Translations under genes and position numbers: made by a program
In this document: piece after piece, positions 23,819-34,516 of the stretch
How positions within the stretch are numbered: the first letter of the stretch is position 1
Layout: each line of letters begins with the position of its first letter
The notes under the pieces: model-generated
Told to the model about the DNA's origin: nothing
Databases searched by the model: none
Seen by the model: the letters and a program-made list of their open reading frames with translations, nothing else
Origin: Euonymus europaeus
Lineage: Eukaryota > Streptophyta > Magnoliopsida > Celastrales > Celastraceae
Direction: 5' to 3'
DNA: 64,000 bases
Assembly: GCA_963580455.1 (NCBI GenBank)
Contig: OY756960.1
Coordinates: 5,704,001-5,768,000 of the forward strand

Positions 23819-24974
23819 ATGGTTAGACCTCGAAGAACCAACGTGAATGATCCTGAGAAATCTCATGCCCATCATTTGGTGCACGATGTCGAGCATCAAC
23901 ACCAGGATTATGGGAATCCTGTAAGGCATGAGATACCCTTGGATGCACCTCAAGTCCAAGAAGGAGGAAACATCCAGGCACCACCACAGGAGACAGCTGG
24001 TCCTCCCATCAGTGCTGCACGGTTTAATCAACTTTGTCAACAAGTGCAGCTCCTCACTGAGATGATGATGGCTAACCAGCAAGGCCCACCTTGGACTACT
24101 AAAAGGAACGAGGATGATGGAAATTCGGGTTCTCTAGATGCCAGGAGCAAGAGAAAGGATGAGAACCGAGAAGGAAATTTCAATACCAATAGGAACACCC
24201 ATTACTCCCACATCAATGATGATGTCAATAGACACCTTCAAGAGGTAGACCGCAAGCTAGCAGCCCTCCAGGGACGCAGTATTGTTGATGAAATGTGGGA
24301 CAGTTCCATGAGTCCCCTGTCTAGGGATATCCTTGAGACAGACATACCTCGTGACTTCAGGCTCCCCAACCTGGAGCAATATGATGGAAAAAAGAGATCC
24401 TTATGACCATGTCATGGGATACAAGTCTATGATGGAGTGTCGAGGGGCCTCAGATGCAGTGTTGTGCAAGGCCTTCCCCTCTACACTTATTAGACCTGCT
24501 CGGACTTGGTTCATCAACCTTTCTAGGCACAGCATTTATAGCTTCCAGGACCTATCCAGGAAGTTTAGTCTCCAATTTGCAAGTGCTAGGAAGCCCAAGA
24601 CCACCAATCAGGACTTGATGGTGATTGAACACGAGAAGGGAGAACCGATTCGTGACTTCATAGGAAGATTTAACTAGATGTGCCTAGAGATCCCCGACGT
24701 GCAAATTGTTGTAGCAAATGCTGCTCTGATCAGGACAGTGCGTCATGAGCAGTTCTGCAACTCATTATGCACTGATGCCCCTCAGTCCATGGACGAACTC
24801 CTAGCAAGGACTGAGAAATACATCAAGGCAACAGATTCACTGAAGTCTTCTCGTTTTGCGATACGAACCTCTCCTGATTGGACGAAAGGCACTGGTGAGA
24901 AGGGCCGCTCAGGAGGGGTGAGAGGTAGCCGACCAAGCAGTGACAAGAGGTCGGGAAGAGAAGACAACAGGTGA
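23819..24974 (+). pseudogene. Tat gag with one frameshift and a nonsense codon
   Basis: The first ATG (23819, MVRPRRTNVND) opens gag. The frame is lost in an A-run near 24386-24396 and continues in another frame through the conserved capsid block (VMGYKSMMECRG, STLIRPARTWFINL, SFQDLSRKFSLQF, DLMVIEHEKGEPIRDFIGRF). A TAG follows at 24675-24677, after which the same frame resumes to 24974. The R-x-A-x-x-W-F and F-x-x-Q-F pattern is the Retrotrans_gag family. A ribosome could not make full-length gag without correcting both faults. Confidence 0.85.
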
Positions 24975-25128
24975 AGAGACCAGTCGTCCAGGAAATTTCA
25001 AACTGGTCCGCCACCTAGTCGTTTTAATAACTACACTGCACTGAATACTCCCCCGAGAACAGTGTTGAATGAAATAGTGGCCCAGAACTTGGTCAAATGG
25101 CCAAGGGAAGAGGAGGTTTCCAGACAAA

Positions 25129-27387
25129 TACTGTAGGTTCCACAAGGACCGTGGTCATGATACCGATGATTGCATTCAATTGAAAGACGAGATTGAGGAG
25201 TTGATAAGAAGAGGACACCTCAAGAGATACACTGCAAATCGAGAAGAAAAACGAAGGAGATATAATAAAGAAGATGATTACCATAGAAGGCCACGGAGGA
25301 GGGAAGAGTCTCCTCCGCATGAGAGAGGCACGGCAGGAACAATTGATTTCTGTGGTGTCATTATTGGAGGGTTGGCAGCAGGTGGAGAAAGCACATCAGC
25401 TGGGAGAGCATATGCTCGCCCCACTGAACAGCCAACTAAGGGAAAAAGGGTTAAGAGGAATGAGGATGTTATCACATTCTCAGAGAAAGATGAGGAAGGT
25501 GTTCGAGTTCCTCACGATGACGCCTTGGTAATTGATGCAGTGATCGCCAACTTCAACGTCCTGAAAATCTTGGTAGACAATGGGAGTGCAGCAGACATCC
25601 TGTTCTACCACACTTTCAAGGCTATGAAGCTTTCGGAGGATACGCTAAAGCCGACCTCAGTACCCTTGTATGGGTTCACAGGAGAGTCAGTCATACCAAA
25701 AGGAATGATAACCCTCCCAGTCACATTGGGAACACATCCCAGGACAGTGTTGCACATGGTGGACATGTTGGTAGTTGATGTGAAGGCTTCACACAATGCC
25801 ATCATAGGAAGACCACTACTTCTCAAGGTGAGAGCTGTTGTCTCAACCTATTGTTTGAAGATGAAATTCCCCACCTCGAAGGGAGTGGGAGAAGTGAAGG
25901 GAAATCAGAAGGCATCCCGGAGCACCTACTTCACTGAACTCAAAGAGAGGAAGAAAGAGAAGATCTCAGTAGGCAGCCTAGATATGAGGGCAGAGGAGCA
26001 GGTGTTCAAACCCACTCCAGTAGAGCAACTCAAGAAAGTTGAGGTCATGGCTGGCTCAGGAAGAAACTTCCATATTGGATCTCAACTTGGGGAAACAATG
26101 GCCAAGGAGATCACTGAACTACTCTTAGCAAGTGTAGGTACTTTTGCCTGGAGTGCTGATGAGATGCCCGGCATAAGTGCAGAGGTGATAACACATCGAC
26201 TGAGCATCATACCTGGTGCCCGACCAGTTAAGCAAAAGAGAATAAACTTTGCTCCCGATCGCCAAGAAGCGATCAAGGAAGAGGTAAGGAAGCTGATGGA
26301 TGCAGATTTCATCAGAGAAGTCCAATACCCTGAATGGCTAGCCAATGTTGTCATGGTGAGGAAAGCGAATGGAAAATGGAGGATGTGTGTTGATTTCACC
26401 GACTTGAATAAATCGTGTCCTAAGGATAGCTATCCACTACCAAAGATTGATCAGCTGGTAGATGCCACCTCAGGACATCAGCTCCTCAGCTTCTTGGATG
26501 CTTATTCGGGGTACCATCAGATAAGAATGCATCCCGAAGACCAAGAAGGAACCTCATTCATCACCCCTGAGGGGACATATTACTATAAGGTGATGTCATT
26601 CAGATTGAAGAATGCTGGAGCCACCTACCAGAGGTTGGTGAACCATATCTTCAGAGATCAGATAGGAAAGTCCTTGGAGGCTTATATGGATGATATGGTG
26701 GTAAAGAGCAAGAAAGCTGAGGACCACCCTGCTGACCTGCGCAAGGTCTTTCATACACTTGATCGGTTTGGAATGAAGCTTAACCCGGACAAGTGTGCCT
26801 TCGGAGTGGCATCCGGGAAGTTTCTTGGCTTCTTAGTAACCAGCAGGGGTATTGAGATGAATCCTGAAAAGGTGGAAGCGATCCTGCAGATGGAGCCACC
26901 CACAAATGCCAAGGAAGTTCAAAGGCTGACCGGCCGAGCAGCATCACTAGGAAGGTTCCTTGCTCGGTCCGGCGACAAATGTAGACCATTTTTCCAGGCA
27001 TTAAAAAAGGCCAAGGAATTTGTATGGACACCTGAGTGTCAAATTGCCTTTGAAAATCTTAAAGATTATCTAGGCCAGCCTCCTCTAATGACTTGTCCAA
27101 GAGAAGGTGAAGTCTTGTACCTCTACCTAGCAGTATCACAACACGCGGTAAGCGCAGTGCTAGTAAGTGAGGAAGACAAGGTGCAAAGACCAGTGTATTA
27201 CATCAGCAGGATGATGGTTAGTGCAGAGACAAGGTACTCCCATGCTGAGAAGCTTGCTCTGTCACTGATAGTGGCAGCAAGGAAGCTGAGACCTTACTTC
27301 CAAGCACACTTGATAATTGTCCTGACTGACCAGCCACTAAAACAAGTCCTCCAAAAGCCAGACACTTCAGGAAGATTAGTGAAGTAG
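25129..27387 (+). pseudogene. Tat pol: protease, reverse transcriptase, first RNase H
   Basis: The open frame begins before the ATG at 25180: a zinc-knuckle-like CRFHKDRGHDTDDC (about 25132-25173) belongs to the gag tail. The protease active site is ILVDNGSAADIL, with Asn in the second place as is usual in this clade. Reverse transcriptase blocks are MVRKANGKWRMCVDFTDLNK, FLDAYSGYHQIRMHPED and AYMDDMVVKSK, so the catalytic Asp pair is intact. RNase H (LYLYLAVSQHAVSAVL, KLALSLIVAARKLRPYF) follows. A TAG at 27385-27387 ends the frame, at a place where relatives continue into the second RNase H; the downstream part is in the same frame. Confidence 0.9.
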
Positions 27388-28107
27388 GCTATTGAATTGG
27401 GAGAGTTTGACATTAAGTACCAGCCAATGAAGGCTATGAAGGCCCAGGCCTTAGCTGATTTTATCATTGAATGCTATAGAGAGCCCAACCAGAACATTGC
27501 CGCCACTGCACCTCAACAATGGCAATTGTTTGTGGATGGATCCTCCAACCAAGAAGGCAGTGGTGCCGGCATTTTCCTGCTCGGCCCGGGGGGCATGACC
27601 ATAGCACATTCCTTGCGATTCAATTTTAAAGCCTCGAACAACGAGGCAGAGTATGAGGCTGTACTGGCTGGACTACGCCTTGCTGAGCAGCTGGAAGTTA
27701 AAAATTTGATCGTTCATAGTGACTCACAGCTGGTCACCGAGCAGATCAAAGGAGAATATGAAGCAAGAGGGCCAAGTATGATTAAGTACTTGGCGAAAGT
27801 ACAGGAACTGATGGAAAGGATACCAAAGGTGGAGGTCAGACAAATACTTAGAGGGGAGAACTCAAGGGCCGACGTGTTAGCACGATTGGCGTCTGCATCC
27901 TCAGTACAGGTACCTACTTCAGTTCAAGTGGAGATACTCCCGCAAAAGAGCATCGAAGTACAAACTTTGATGGCGGATATTGATGTCGGTCATGAACCGA
28001 GTTGGAAGGATCCGATCAAGAAATACTTGGAGGATGGAAGTTTGCCTCAAGATCGCAACCAAGCAAAAAGCCTCCGAAAAAGAGCAGCTAGATATACCCT
28101 GATCTAG
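27388..28107 (+). pseudogene. Tat second (archaeal-type) RNase H
   Basis: In frame with the upstream pol. Blocks: WQLFVDGSSNQEGSGAGIFL (first catalytic Asp), NNEAEYEAVLAGLRLA (catalytic Glu), LIVHSDSQLVTEQI (second Asp) and ENSRADVLARLAS (third Asp). All four metal-binding residues of an active RNase H1 fold are visible. An additional RNase H after the ordinary one is the defining trait of dual-RNase-H Tat elements. Ends at a TAG (28105-28107), again followed by same-frame coding. Confidence 0.88.
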
Positions 28108-29228
28108 GGAGAGGTGTATCGAAGATCCTTCACTCTTCCATATCTGAAATGTCTAGCACCTAGAGATGCAGATTATGCACTCCGAGAAGTGCATGAGGGG
28201 ATATGTGGAAGTCACATAGGATCCAGGACCTTAAGTCATAAGGTGCTGAGATGTGGGTACTATTGGCCAACCATGATGAAGGATGCTAAGAAGCTCGTAC
28301 AGAAATGCGATAAGTCTCAAAGGCACTCAAACGTGCCAAGAGTACCTTCCTCAGACATCATCCCCATGCAAAATCCCTGTCCATTCGCACAATGGGGCAT
28401 GGATCTCCTTGGACCATTCGTCCAGACATTGGGGCAGAGGAGAAACCTTATTGTTGCCGTTGATTATTTCACTAAATGGATAGAGGTAGAGCCATTGGCA
28501 GCCATATCAGAACAGAAGGTAATGGACTTCATATGGAGAACTATTGTCTGCAGGTATGCCTTACCACAAGCCCTAGTGGTGGACAATGGAAGACAATTTG
28601 TTAGCAGAAAGATGCACAAGTTCTGTGAAGACCTTAGCATTGACCTAAGGATTACCTCTGTGGCACATCCCCAAGCTAATGGACAGGCAGAAGTGACAAA
28701 CCGGACTATCCTTGAAGGACTGAAAACAAGGCTGGATGGAGCAAAGGGGAAATGGGTTGAAGAACTACCTAGTGTGCTGTGGTCATACCGCACTACTCCC
28801 CGGACATCAACAGGTGAAACTCCATTCTCCCTCTCCTTCGGAACCGATGCAGTTATCCCGATCGAAATTGGAATCCCTTCACTAAGGACCACCAACTTCG
28901 AAGAATCAATGAATGATGAGCTACTGCTGAACAACCTTGATCTCCTAGAAGAGACCAGGGAAAATGCAAGGATCCGGACTGCTGCCTATAAACAGAGAAC
29001 AACTCAGTACCACAACAGGCGAGTAAAGAGGAGAAGTTTCTCTGTTGGAGACCTTGTGCTGAGAAAGGTAGCTTCTACAGGAAAACATCCAGGTAAGCTA
29101 GGTGAAACTTGGGAAGGACCCTACCTAGTTGTGAAAATATTGAAAGAAGGCACATACAAAATTGAAGATCCAAAGAGGCCCGGGGATATGAGACCCTGGA
29201 ATATGGATAATCATCGAAGTGTGTAATG
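28108..29228 (+). pseudogene. Tat integrase
   Basis: In frame with the rest of pol. The HHCC zinc finger reads H-E-G-I-C-G-S-H then KCDKSQRHS, where the second Cys of C-x-x-C is Ser, so metal binding is probably lost. The catalytic core is complete: WGMDLLGPF (Asp), ALVVDNGRQF (Asp) and the Glu in ANGQAEVTNRTI. The C-terminal part has GDLVLRKV and GPYLVVKIL. The frame ends at TAA 29224-29226. The protein would insert the cDNA into chromosomal DNA; the zinc-finger change and upstream stops argue against activity. Confidence 0.88.
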
Positions 29229-29898
29229 CTTCATTATAACACATGATAGTTTCTATTTCTGTGTATATCTGCTTTTCAGTTTTGAACATGCAGGAATGAA
29301 TAAAAGTTCAGGTCTCTTTCCCAAAATAAAGCATCGCAATGCAGGAGAAGGCTTTGACCTGGACAACATGCAAACTTGGCCAAAAAATTGGCTAAGTATC
29401 AATGCCATACCGACCAGCGTCACAAGATGACCAGACTAAATCAAATTTCCCAAAAAGAGGAAGTGAAGACACTATAAGCCTGGTCGGCCTACTGACCAGG
29501 ATAGTAACTACACAACAATGAAGACTTAAGACCCCAATAAAGAGGGTCCAAGCGCCACTGTCGGCCTACCGACGAAGATGACATTCCAATATTCCTAAAA
29601 GGAATAAAAAGCTTCCATGAAAGCAAGAAGACCCTAGGAGGCCTCCAACCAGGGAAGTATCCTCATCCTCTGAAATGCTTAAGAAAATTTGAGACTTAAA
29701 AGTCCAAAAAATACAAGAAGGCTGGTCGGCTTACCGACCAAAAAGGCATGATGACAATCAAATATAAACAAAAAATATACACAAGTATATAATATGCATT
29801 ATCGAGCAGTCACGAATTCTGATTTCATTAAAATTCAAACAGGTTCATTACAAGTTAAGAGCAGAGCAAAAAAGGGCTAAGCCCATACAAGAGAGGAC
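29229..29898. other. Convergent-end spacer with palindromic GTCGGC..GAC repeats
   Basis: No open frame. Three near-perfect palindromes with a GTCGGCNTACYGAC core lie at 29480-29499, 29561-29574 and 29721-29740; a looser copy lies near 29410. The spacer sits between the 3' end of pol (plus) and the 3' end of the antisense ORF (minus). Confidence 0.6.
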
Positions 29899-32123
29899 CT
29901 AAGAATCTAAGGAAGGAACTTCTGAGACCGGCTCCTCGGCAAGAAGTGCATTCCCAAGAGCAGACAGAGGTGCCTCCTCGGTAGTCAAAACTGGCGGATG
30001 ATAAGACTGGTCTGGCAATGACCCCTGATCGACAGCTACCGTCTCTTCTTCCTCCACCACTTCAACTTCCTCATCAGAAGCCTCCTCCTCCGAGAAGTCA
30101 GTTTCTGCAAGGCCTCTTTTCCTCCTCTGCTCAGCTTTCCTAAAGGCTTCAAGGATCTCCTCCTTGGACTCCTCAAGGTGGTCCCTTCCCATGAGAGAAG
30201 GACACAAAGGTGTCAAGATTGAAGAGTCCAGGCCAGCCTTAACAAGTAGCTTCCTGGACTCCTTAACCCCTCCTCGGAAGCCATAGAAGCCTTCCTCCCT
30301 CAATGCGGCCTTGAACTCCTCAGAGTCCCTGAATTTTTGGATGGTCTGCTGCTCGGCATCACCGAGGAGACGCTGGTAAGTCTCCTCAGCATTCTTGAGT
30401 TTGCGCTCCAAGAAGACGGCCCTCTCCTTCAGCTCCTTTCTTTGCCGAGCAGCCTTCTCCATCTGAACAGAGTGAGCCTGCTGCATCTCTTCCACCTCTG
30501 CCTTCATTAGGTTGAGCTCATTCTTGACTTTTGTAGCCCGCTCCTCGGCAGCATCAGCTTCTCCCTTTGAACGGTTTCTTCATAGGCAAACCGAGCAATG
30601 CCTGAAGGAAGGGCAGAGAGGTGGACAGCAGTCTGATAAGAAAAAAAATGAGTTAGAAAAATTTTATCAAAAAGAAGGGTTATCGAGCTGAGGAGAAAAA
30701 AGTCGTACCTGCATGAAGAGGCAGTTCATCTGAGTCAGATGCTCCATAGCTGTCAGACCAGACACCCTGTCATAGTCTACAGGAGTGGGCAAGTGCTTCA
30801 GCATCTCGGTAGCCACTTTCGGGTTGACTACCCTATCAGTCTGACTGACATCCCATTCTGGAGCATGCCGAGCAAAGTCTTCCTTGGCAATTGGTCCCAA
30901 TGGGGGATCATTTACCTGCCGAGGAATATGAGAGGCCACTGACCGAGGAGTTCCTATCCTAGGAGAGGGAGTAATTCGTGTCACCGTAGTAACCGAGGTG
31001 GTAGCTCCTGTGAGGGCAATCTCAGACGCCATAGTCTCCCCTGTGGCCCCCACACGTGGCCTCTTGGGGTCCTTACCCTTGCTAGTTTTCTTCCTCTTCT
31101 GTTGCCGAGGAGTAGGGGCGGCATTCATTGCCATGTACTCGGACAAGTCAGCCATATCTGCAAAGCATCACCACAAGTCAAATAAATACCGATCAATGAT
31201 GACAAACAAAAATATGAAAGAAATAAAAATATGCAAACCTTGCCGAGATCCGTAACAAAAATTAGAAACCGAGAAGTCCTGTGAGTTGAACTTCATATCG
31301 GTATCAGCCCCGACGATGAGGAGTTCCTTCCAGGCTTTGTATAATTTCAACTCCTCACCCTTTAGCTGAGGAGGACGGTTGAACTGATCGGTAAGAGGAA
31401 CCGACCAGCTGGTGCGGAAAGGAAGTTCCTCCCCTTCAGGAAGAGGAACTCGGACAAGAATGTAAGAATTTTTCCATCTCTTGATGGACTGGTTGTACAA
31501 GGGAATCTTAAGTCCTGGCTTGAGTTTTAAGTAGAAGAGGCCAGGAGAGTTCGGTAGATGACATAGAAGAGAAAGGTGTTGAATGACCGAGGAAGAGATA
31601 TCAAGATGGTATCTGTGAGAGAGACAAACAATGTTGGCCAGAAAGTGCCAAGAGTTCGGTGCCAGAATGGTGGGAGAGAGATTGAACAGACGAAGAAGGC
31701 TGGTTATGACTGGTGGGAAGGGAATCCTAGCACCTGCTTGGAGTGACCGAAGTGAGATAGCAAACTCACTTCTCCTAGGACGAAAATGAGACTCACCCTC
31801 ACCCACACGTCGGTATGGAAAGGGCAGACCACACTTGGCCACCACCTAGTCAATGTAACTGTTGGATAGGTCACAGGAAAGGTAGGTCGGTTCAGGGATG
31901 CTGTCATCGGTACCTCCACCTCTCTCATTAGGAGGAGGTAGGTCATGAGGGGCATACTCTACAGAATATTCTACCGAGGAAGACTCTACAAAATTGCGTT
32001 TCTTTAAGGGAGGAATTGTTGGGTAATAACTACCTCATCAGTAGAGGTAGTTGCTCGGTCACTACCTGAGGTAGAAGTTGAAATCCCGGATATAGAAGAA
32101 GTACTTAAACTAAAAGAAGACAT
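29899..32123 (-). pseudogene. Spliced antisense ORF of Tat element (gypsy-type putative transposon protein)
   Basis: Three exons on the minus strand: 32123-31239, 31157-30709 and 30632-29899, with 81-bp and 76-bp GT-AG introns. Exon 1 begins MSSFSLSTSS and carries the domain catalogued in Pfam as a putative gypsy-type transposon protein (PF04195): IPFPPVITSLLRLFNLSPTI, LAPNSWHFLANIV, and a GLFYLKLKPG block. Exon 2 is basic (QQKRKKTSKGKDPKRPR, a likely nuclear signal). Exon 3 is a coiled coil rich in Glu and Lys, then an acidic tail (SEEEASDEEVEVVEEEE). One in-frame TAG at about 31850, a one-base shift near 32009 and another near 30560 break this copy. Similar antisense genes exist in Grande-type elements; their role is unknown. 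A TATA box lies about 135 bp upstream. Confidence 0.75.
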
Positions 32124-32255
32124 GGCTTACCTAGAAGATTGCTCGGTATGTTGAGTATTCACTATTGATCAGTATGAAACTTGCTCGGTATGTGCAACTG
32201 CTCGGTAATTGCTCTCAAATCTTATGAAAGATGTGGAATGACGAGGTCCCTGAGT

Positions 32256-32264
32256 CCTTTTATA
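32256..32264 (-). promoter_or_regulatory. TATA box of antisense ORF (TATAAAAGG)
   Basis: On the minus strand GCTATAAAAGGACTCAG ends about 133 bp before the antisense ATG, a usual distance for a plant promoter with a leader of about 100 nt. It lies inside the element, outside the LTR. Confidence 0.55.
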
Positions 32265-32438
32265 GCAAAAGACCAACCTCAGATCAACGGCCAGAAACAG
32301 ATGGCCAATGAGCCACGTAGTAAATGGACCGTTGATCTAAGGGTCTGAGCTGTCATCTCCTCATTTATGGAATGACATAATTACTCTTCTCATCGATTTG
32401 CGCAGAGCGACGCCTCGATAAGGGAGTTGGGGGGCAAC

Positions 32439-33000
32439 TGATATTACAAAAATACCCCCACCAATGGTGCTCCGCCACGTCATATGTGGACCAAGACTCT
32501 TCATGCCTACCAGGCAGTCTCCTCGGTAACAGTGCACCAGCTGGACCTACCAAGGTGAAAAATAGCTGGATGTGGTCCACAATCATAATGGAAAGACCCA
32601 CTTCAACAGTGGTCTCTAGCCCTATATAAGGCTCAGCAAGTCAGGTATTATCCAACTGAATCACAATTTGAGTACTGGCTAACTAAGAGCTCTAGTCCGA
32701 GGAGCTCACCTGATTGAATACCAACTGACTTGAGCGTCGGAGCGCCAACGCCAGAGGAATACCTCTGGTGCGGCCTTAGCTCACCTTTGTTTGTTGTGCT
32801 CAGATCCCAGACTGCTTAGCTGATCAACCTGGACTGCCCTACCTGCCTAGTCGGTAAGCTGCCTAACAGGCTACCTAGCTGGTCAATCAAGACTGCCTTG
32901 CTCGGCTGATTAGCTCCCTGGAAGGATCTTCGTTCGTGCATTATCGCAGGTCTGGCCCACTGAACGTCTTCTCGGTAGTGACACCTTTTTGACGTCATCA
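32439..33000 (+). repeat. Right LTR of Tat element
   Basis: 562 bp, the same ends and length as the left LTR, with about eight substitutions between them. It is followed directly by the AAGGT duplication. Confidence 0.95.
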
Positions 33001-34516
33001 AAGGTGATTGAAAAGTGTCAAGTTGACAAAAGTTTGAAGCTAAGTTACATTCAATGAAGTGGAGTTGATCCAGTGATGAATTAATGTTCAAATGAAAGAA
33101 CATGGAGTTTCCTTTTAAAGAGAAGATATCATGCTAGTTGATTACCATACGTGTGGCCAAAATCATGGAGAATAAAATCAAGGATTTGAAGATCAGTTTG
33201 ATGAAAGTCATGACTGGTTGTGCATGTTCATCATTTGGAGCTGATTTTAAATCAAGTCATCAAAGCCAATATCAAAGTCAAGAACACAACTGATACATGA
33301 GAGCATCGTGGGCTGATTTTCATGAGACAAAAGTCAAGATTTTTATTCTAAAGATGAGAAGCCATCATTGTCAATTTATATGGATCGAATTGTCAAATAA
33401 AATTGATGGATGATTTGGCTATCAAAGGAAGCAATTCAAAGGAGAATCAAATCAAGACTTAAATGCCTTGATAATTTCATACATGCAAGTCAAACCTGGA
33501 CAAGATTGGAAGCAAATCAAGTGCTGGTTCCTAATATTGAAGAGCCGGATATGGAGATAGTGTTGCTGATTTTATGGAGAGAGATATGGAGGACTATTAT
33601 GAGATAATGGTTTCATACAAGAATATTATTTGGTATTATTGCTAACCGTTTGAACTTCATGGAGCCGAAATACAAAGTCAAAAGAAAGATCTTGATTGTC
33701 CAATTCATGAAGACTATTTATGGAATGGAGTGTTGATTGTCAAATCAAGATTATGCAAGTTGATTCTCTGAAGAACAAATTCCTAAATCAAGAGGAAAGA
33801 ATCATGGGTTTTCAAAATAGAATGGAGACACAAGAATTGATGACCCATTAATCAAGTTGTGCATATCAAAAGGAGTTATAAAAAGAGACAAGCTGGAGCC
33901 GTGAGCACAATTCATCTTTTGATTCAATTCTCCAGGTGATCTTCAAGCAAAAATCCCAACAACGTTCTTCGCCCATACTCTTAAACTTATCCATTCTTCT
34001 TGTGAGCTATTCTAAAATACAAGAGTGTTTCATCTCCTTTACTTATTTCAATTTTTTTTTTTGAGTGGAACCAAAAGCCAAACGTGTAATCTTTTTGGGT
34101 ATTTTGGTTCATGTGAAAAAGTTTGTGGTTAATTTCAAAAACCACGTGTGATAAGTTGAGGGTGATCTTGTGAAACCCCGTTTGTAAAAGTTGGAGGTGC
34201 ACTTATTCAAAACCTTTGGTTCTAGTGGATTTGGTAAGCCTAAGCAAGGTGCTTAGGAAGTGGACGTAGGACAGAGCTCCGAACCGCTATACATCGGTTG
34301 TGTTCTTTATTTTTATTTGCTTTTTATTCTTGCACTTTTATTTATTTTAATTTCTTGTATTATTTGTTAAATTTATTTGTTTCATATCTTGTGAGTTTAT
34401 TGAGTGTTTTTTATATAAAAAAGGAATAAATAAAAATAAATAGATATAAAAATATTGATTAGAATTTAGTCACACAATTCAACCCCCTTCTTGTGTTTGT
34501 TAGGCCCATCAAAGTC

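Larger units (their letters stand above)
23213..33000 (+). mobile_element. Complete Tat-clade Ty3/gypsy retrotransposon (9788 bp)
   Basis: Two 562-bp LTRs with about eight mismatches by eye (roughly 98.5% identity), both TGATATTAC...CGTCATCA, and perfect AAGGT duplications at 23208-23212 and 33001-33005. Behind the left LTR lies the primer binding site TGGCGCCGTCTGTGGGAA (23778-23795); before the right LTR is the purine tract AGGGAGTTGGGGGG (32421-32434). Gag, protease, reverse transcriptase, two RNase H domains and integrase run on the plus strand, and a spliced ORF runs on the minus strand in the 3' third. A second, archaeal-type RNase H marks the Tat clade (Ogre, Retand and Grande group). 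Gag and pol carry a frameshift and nonsense codons, so this copy is young but not autonomous. Confidence 0.95.
22639..34511 (+). mobile_element. SIRE-like copia solo LTR, split by the Tat insertion
   Basis: The two flanks of the Tat element join to about 2080 bp of LTR-like sequence: 22639-23212 (starting TGTTGGACCAAAGGCCC) and 33006-34511. The right part holds signatures I associate with SIRE/Maximus LTRs: GAAGTGGACGTAGGACAGAG, CTCCGAACCGCTATACATCGG, GTGTTCTTTATTTTTATTTG, and near the end CAATTCAACCCCCTTCTTG. Ends are TG and CA; flanks ATGTC (22634-22638) and AAGTC (34512-34516) match at four of five bases, as expected for an old insertion. The size matches the other SIRE-like LTR at 40295-42400. 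Edges are inferred. Confidence 0.6.
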
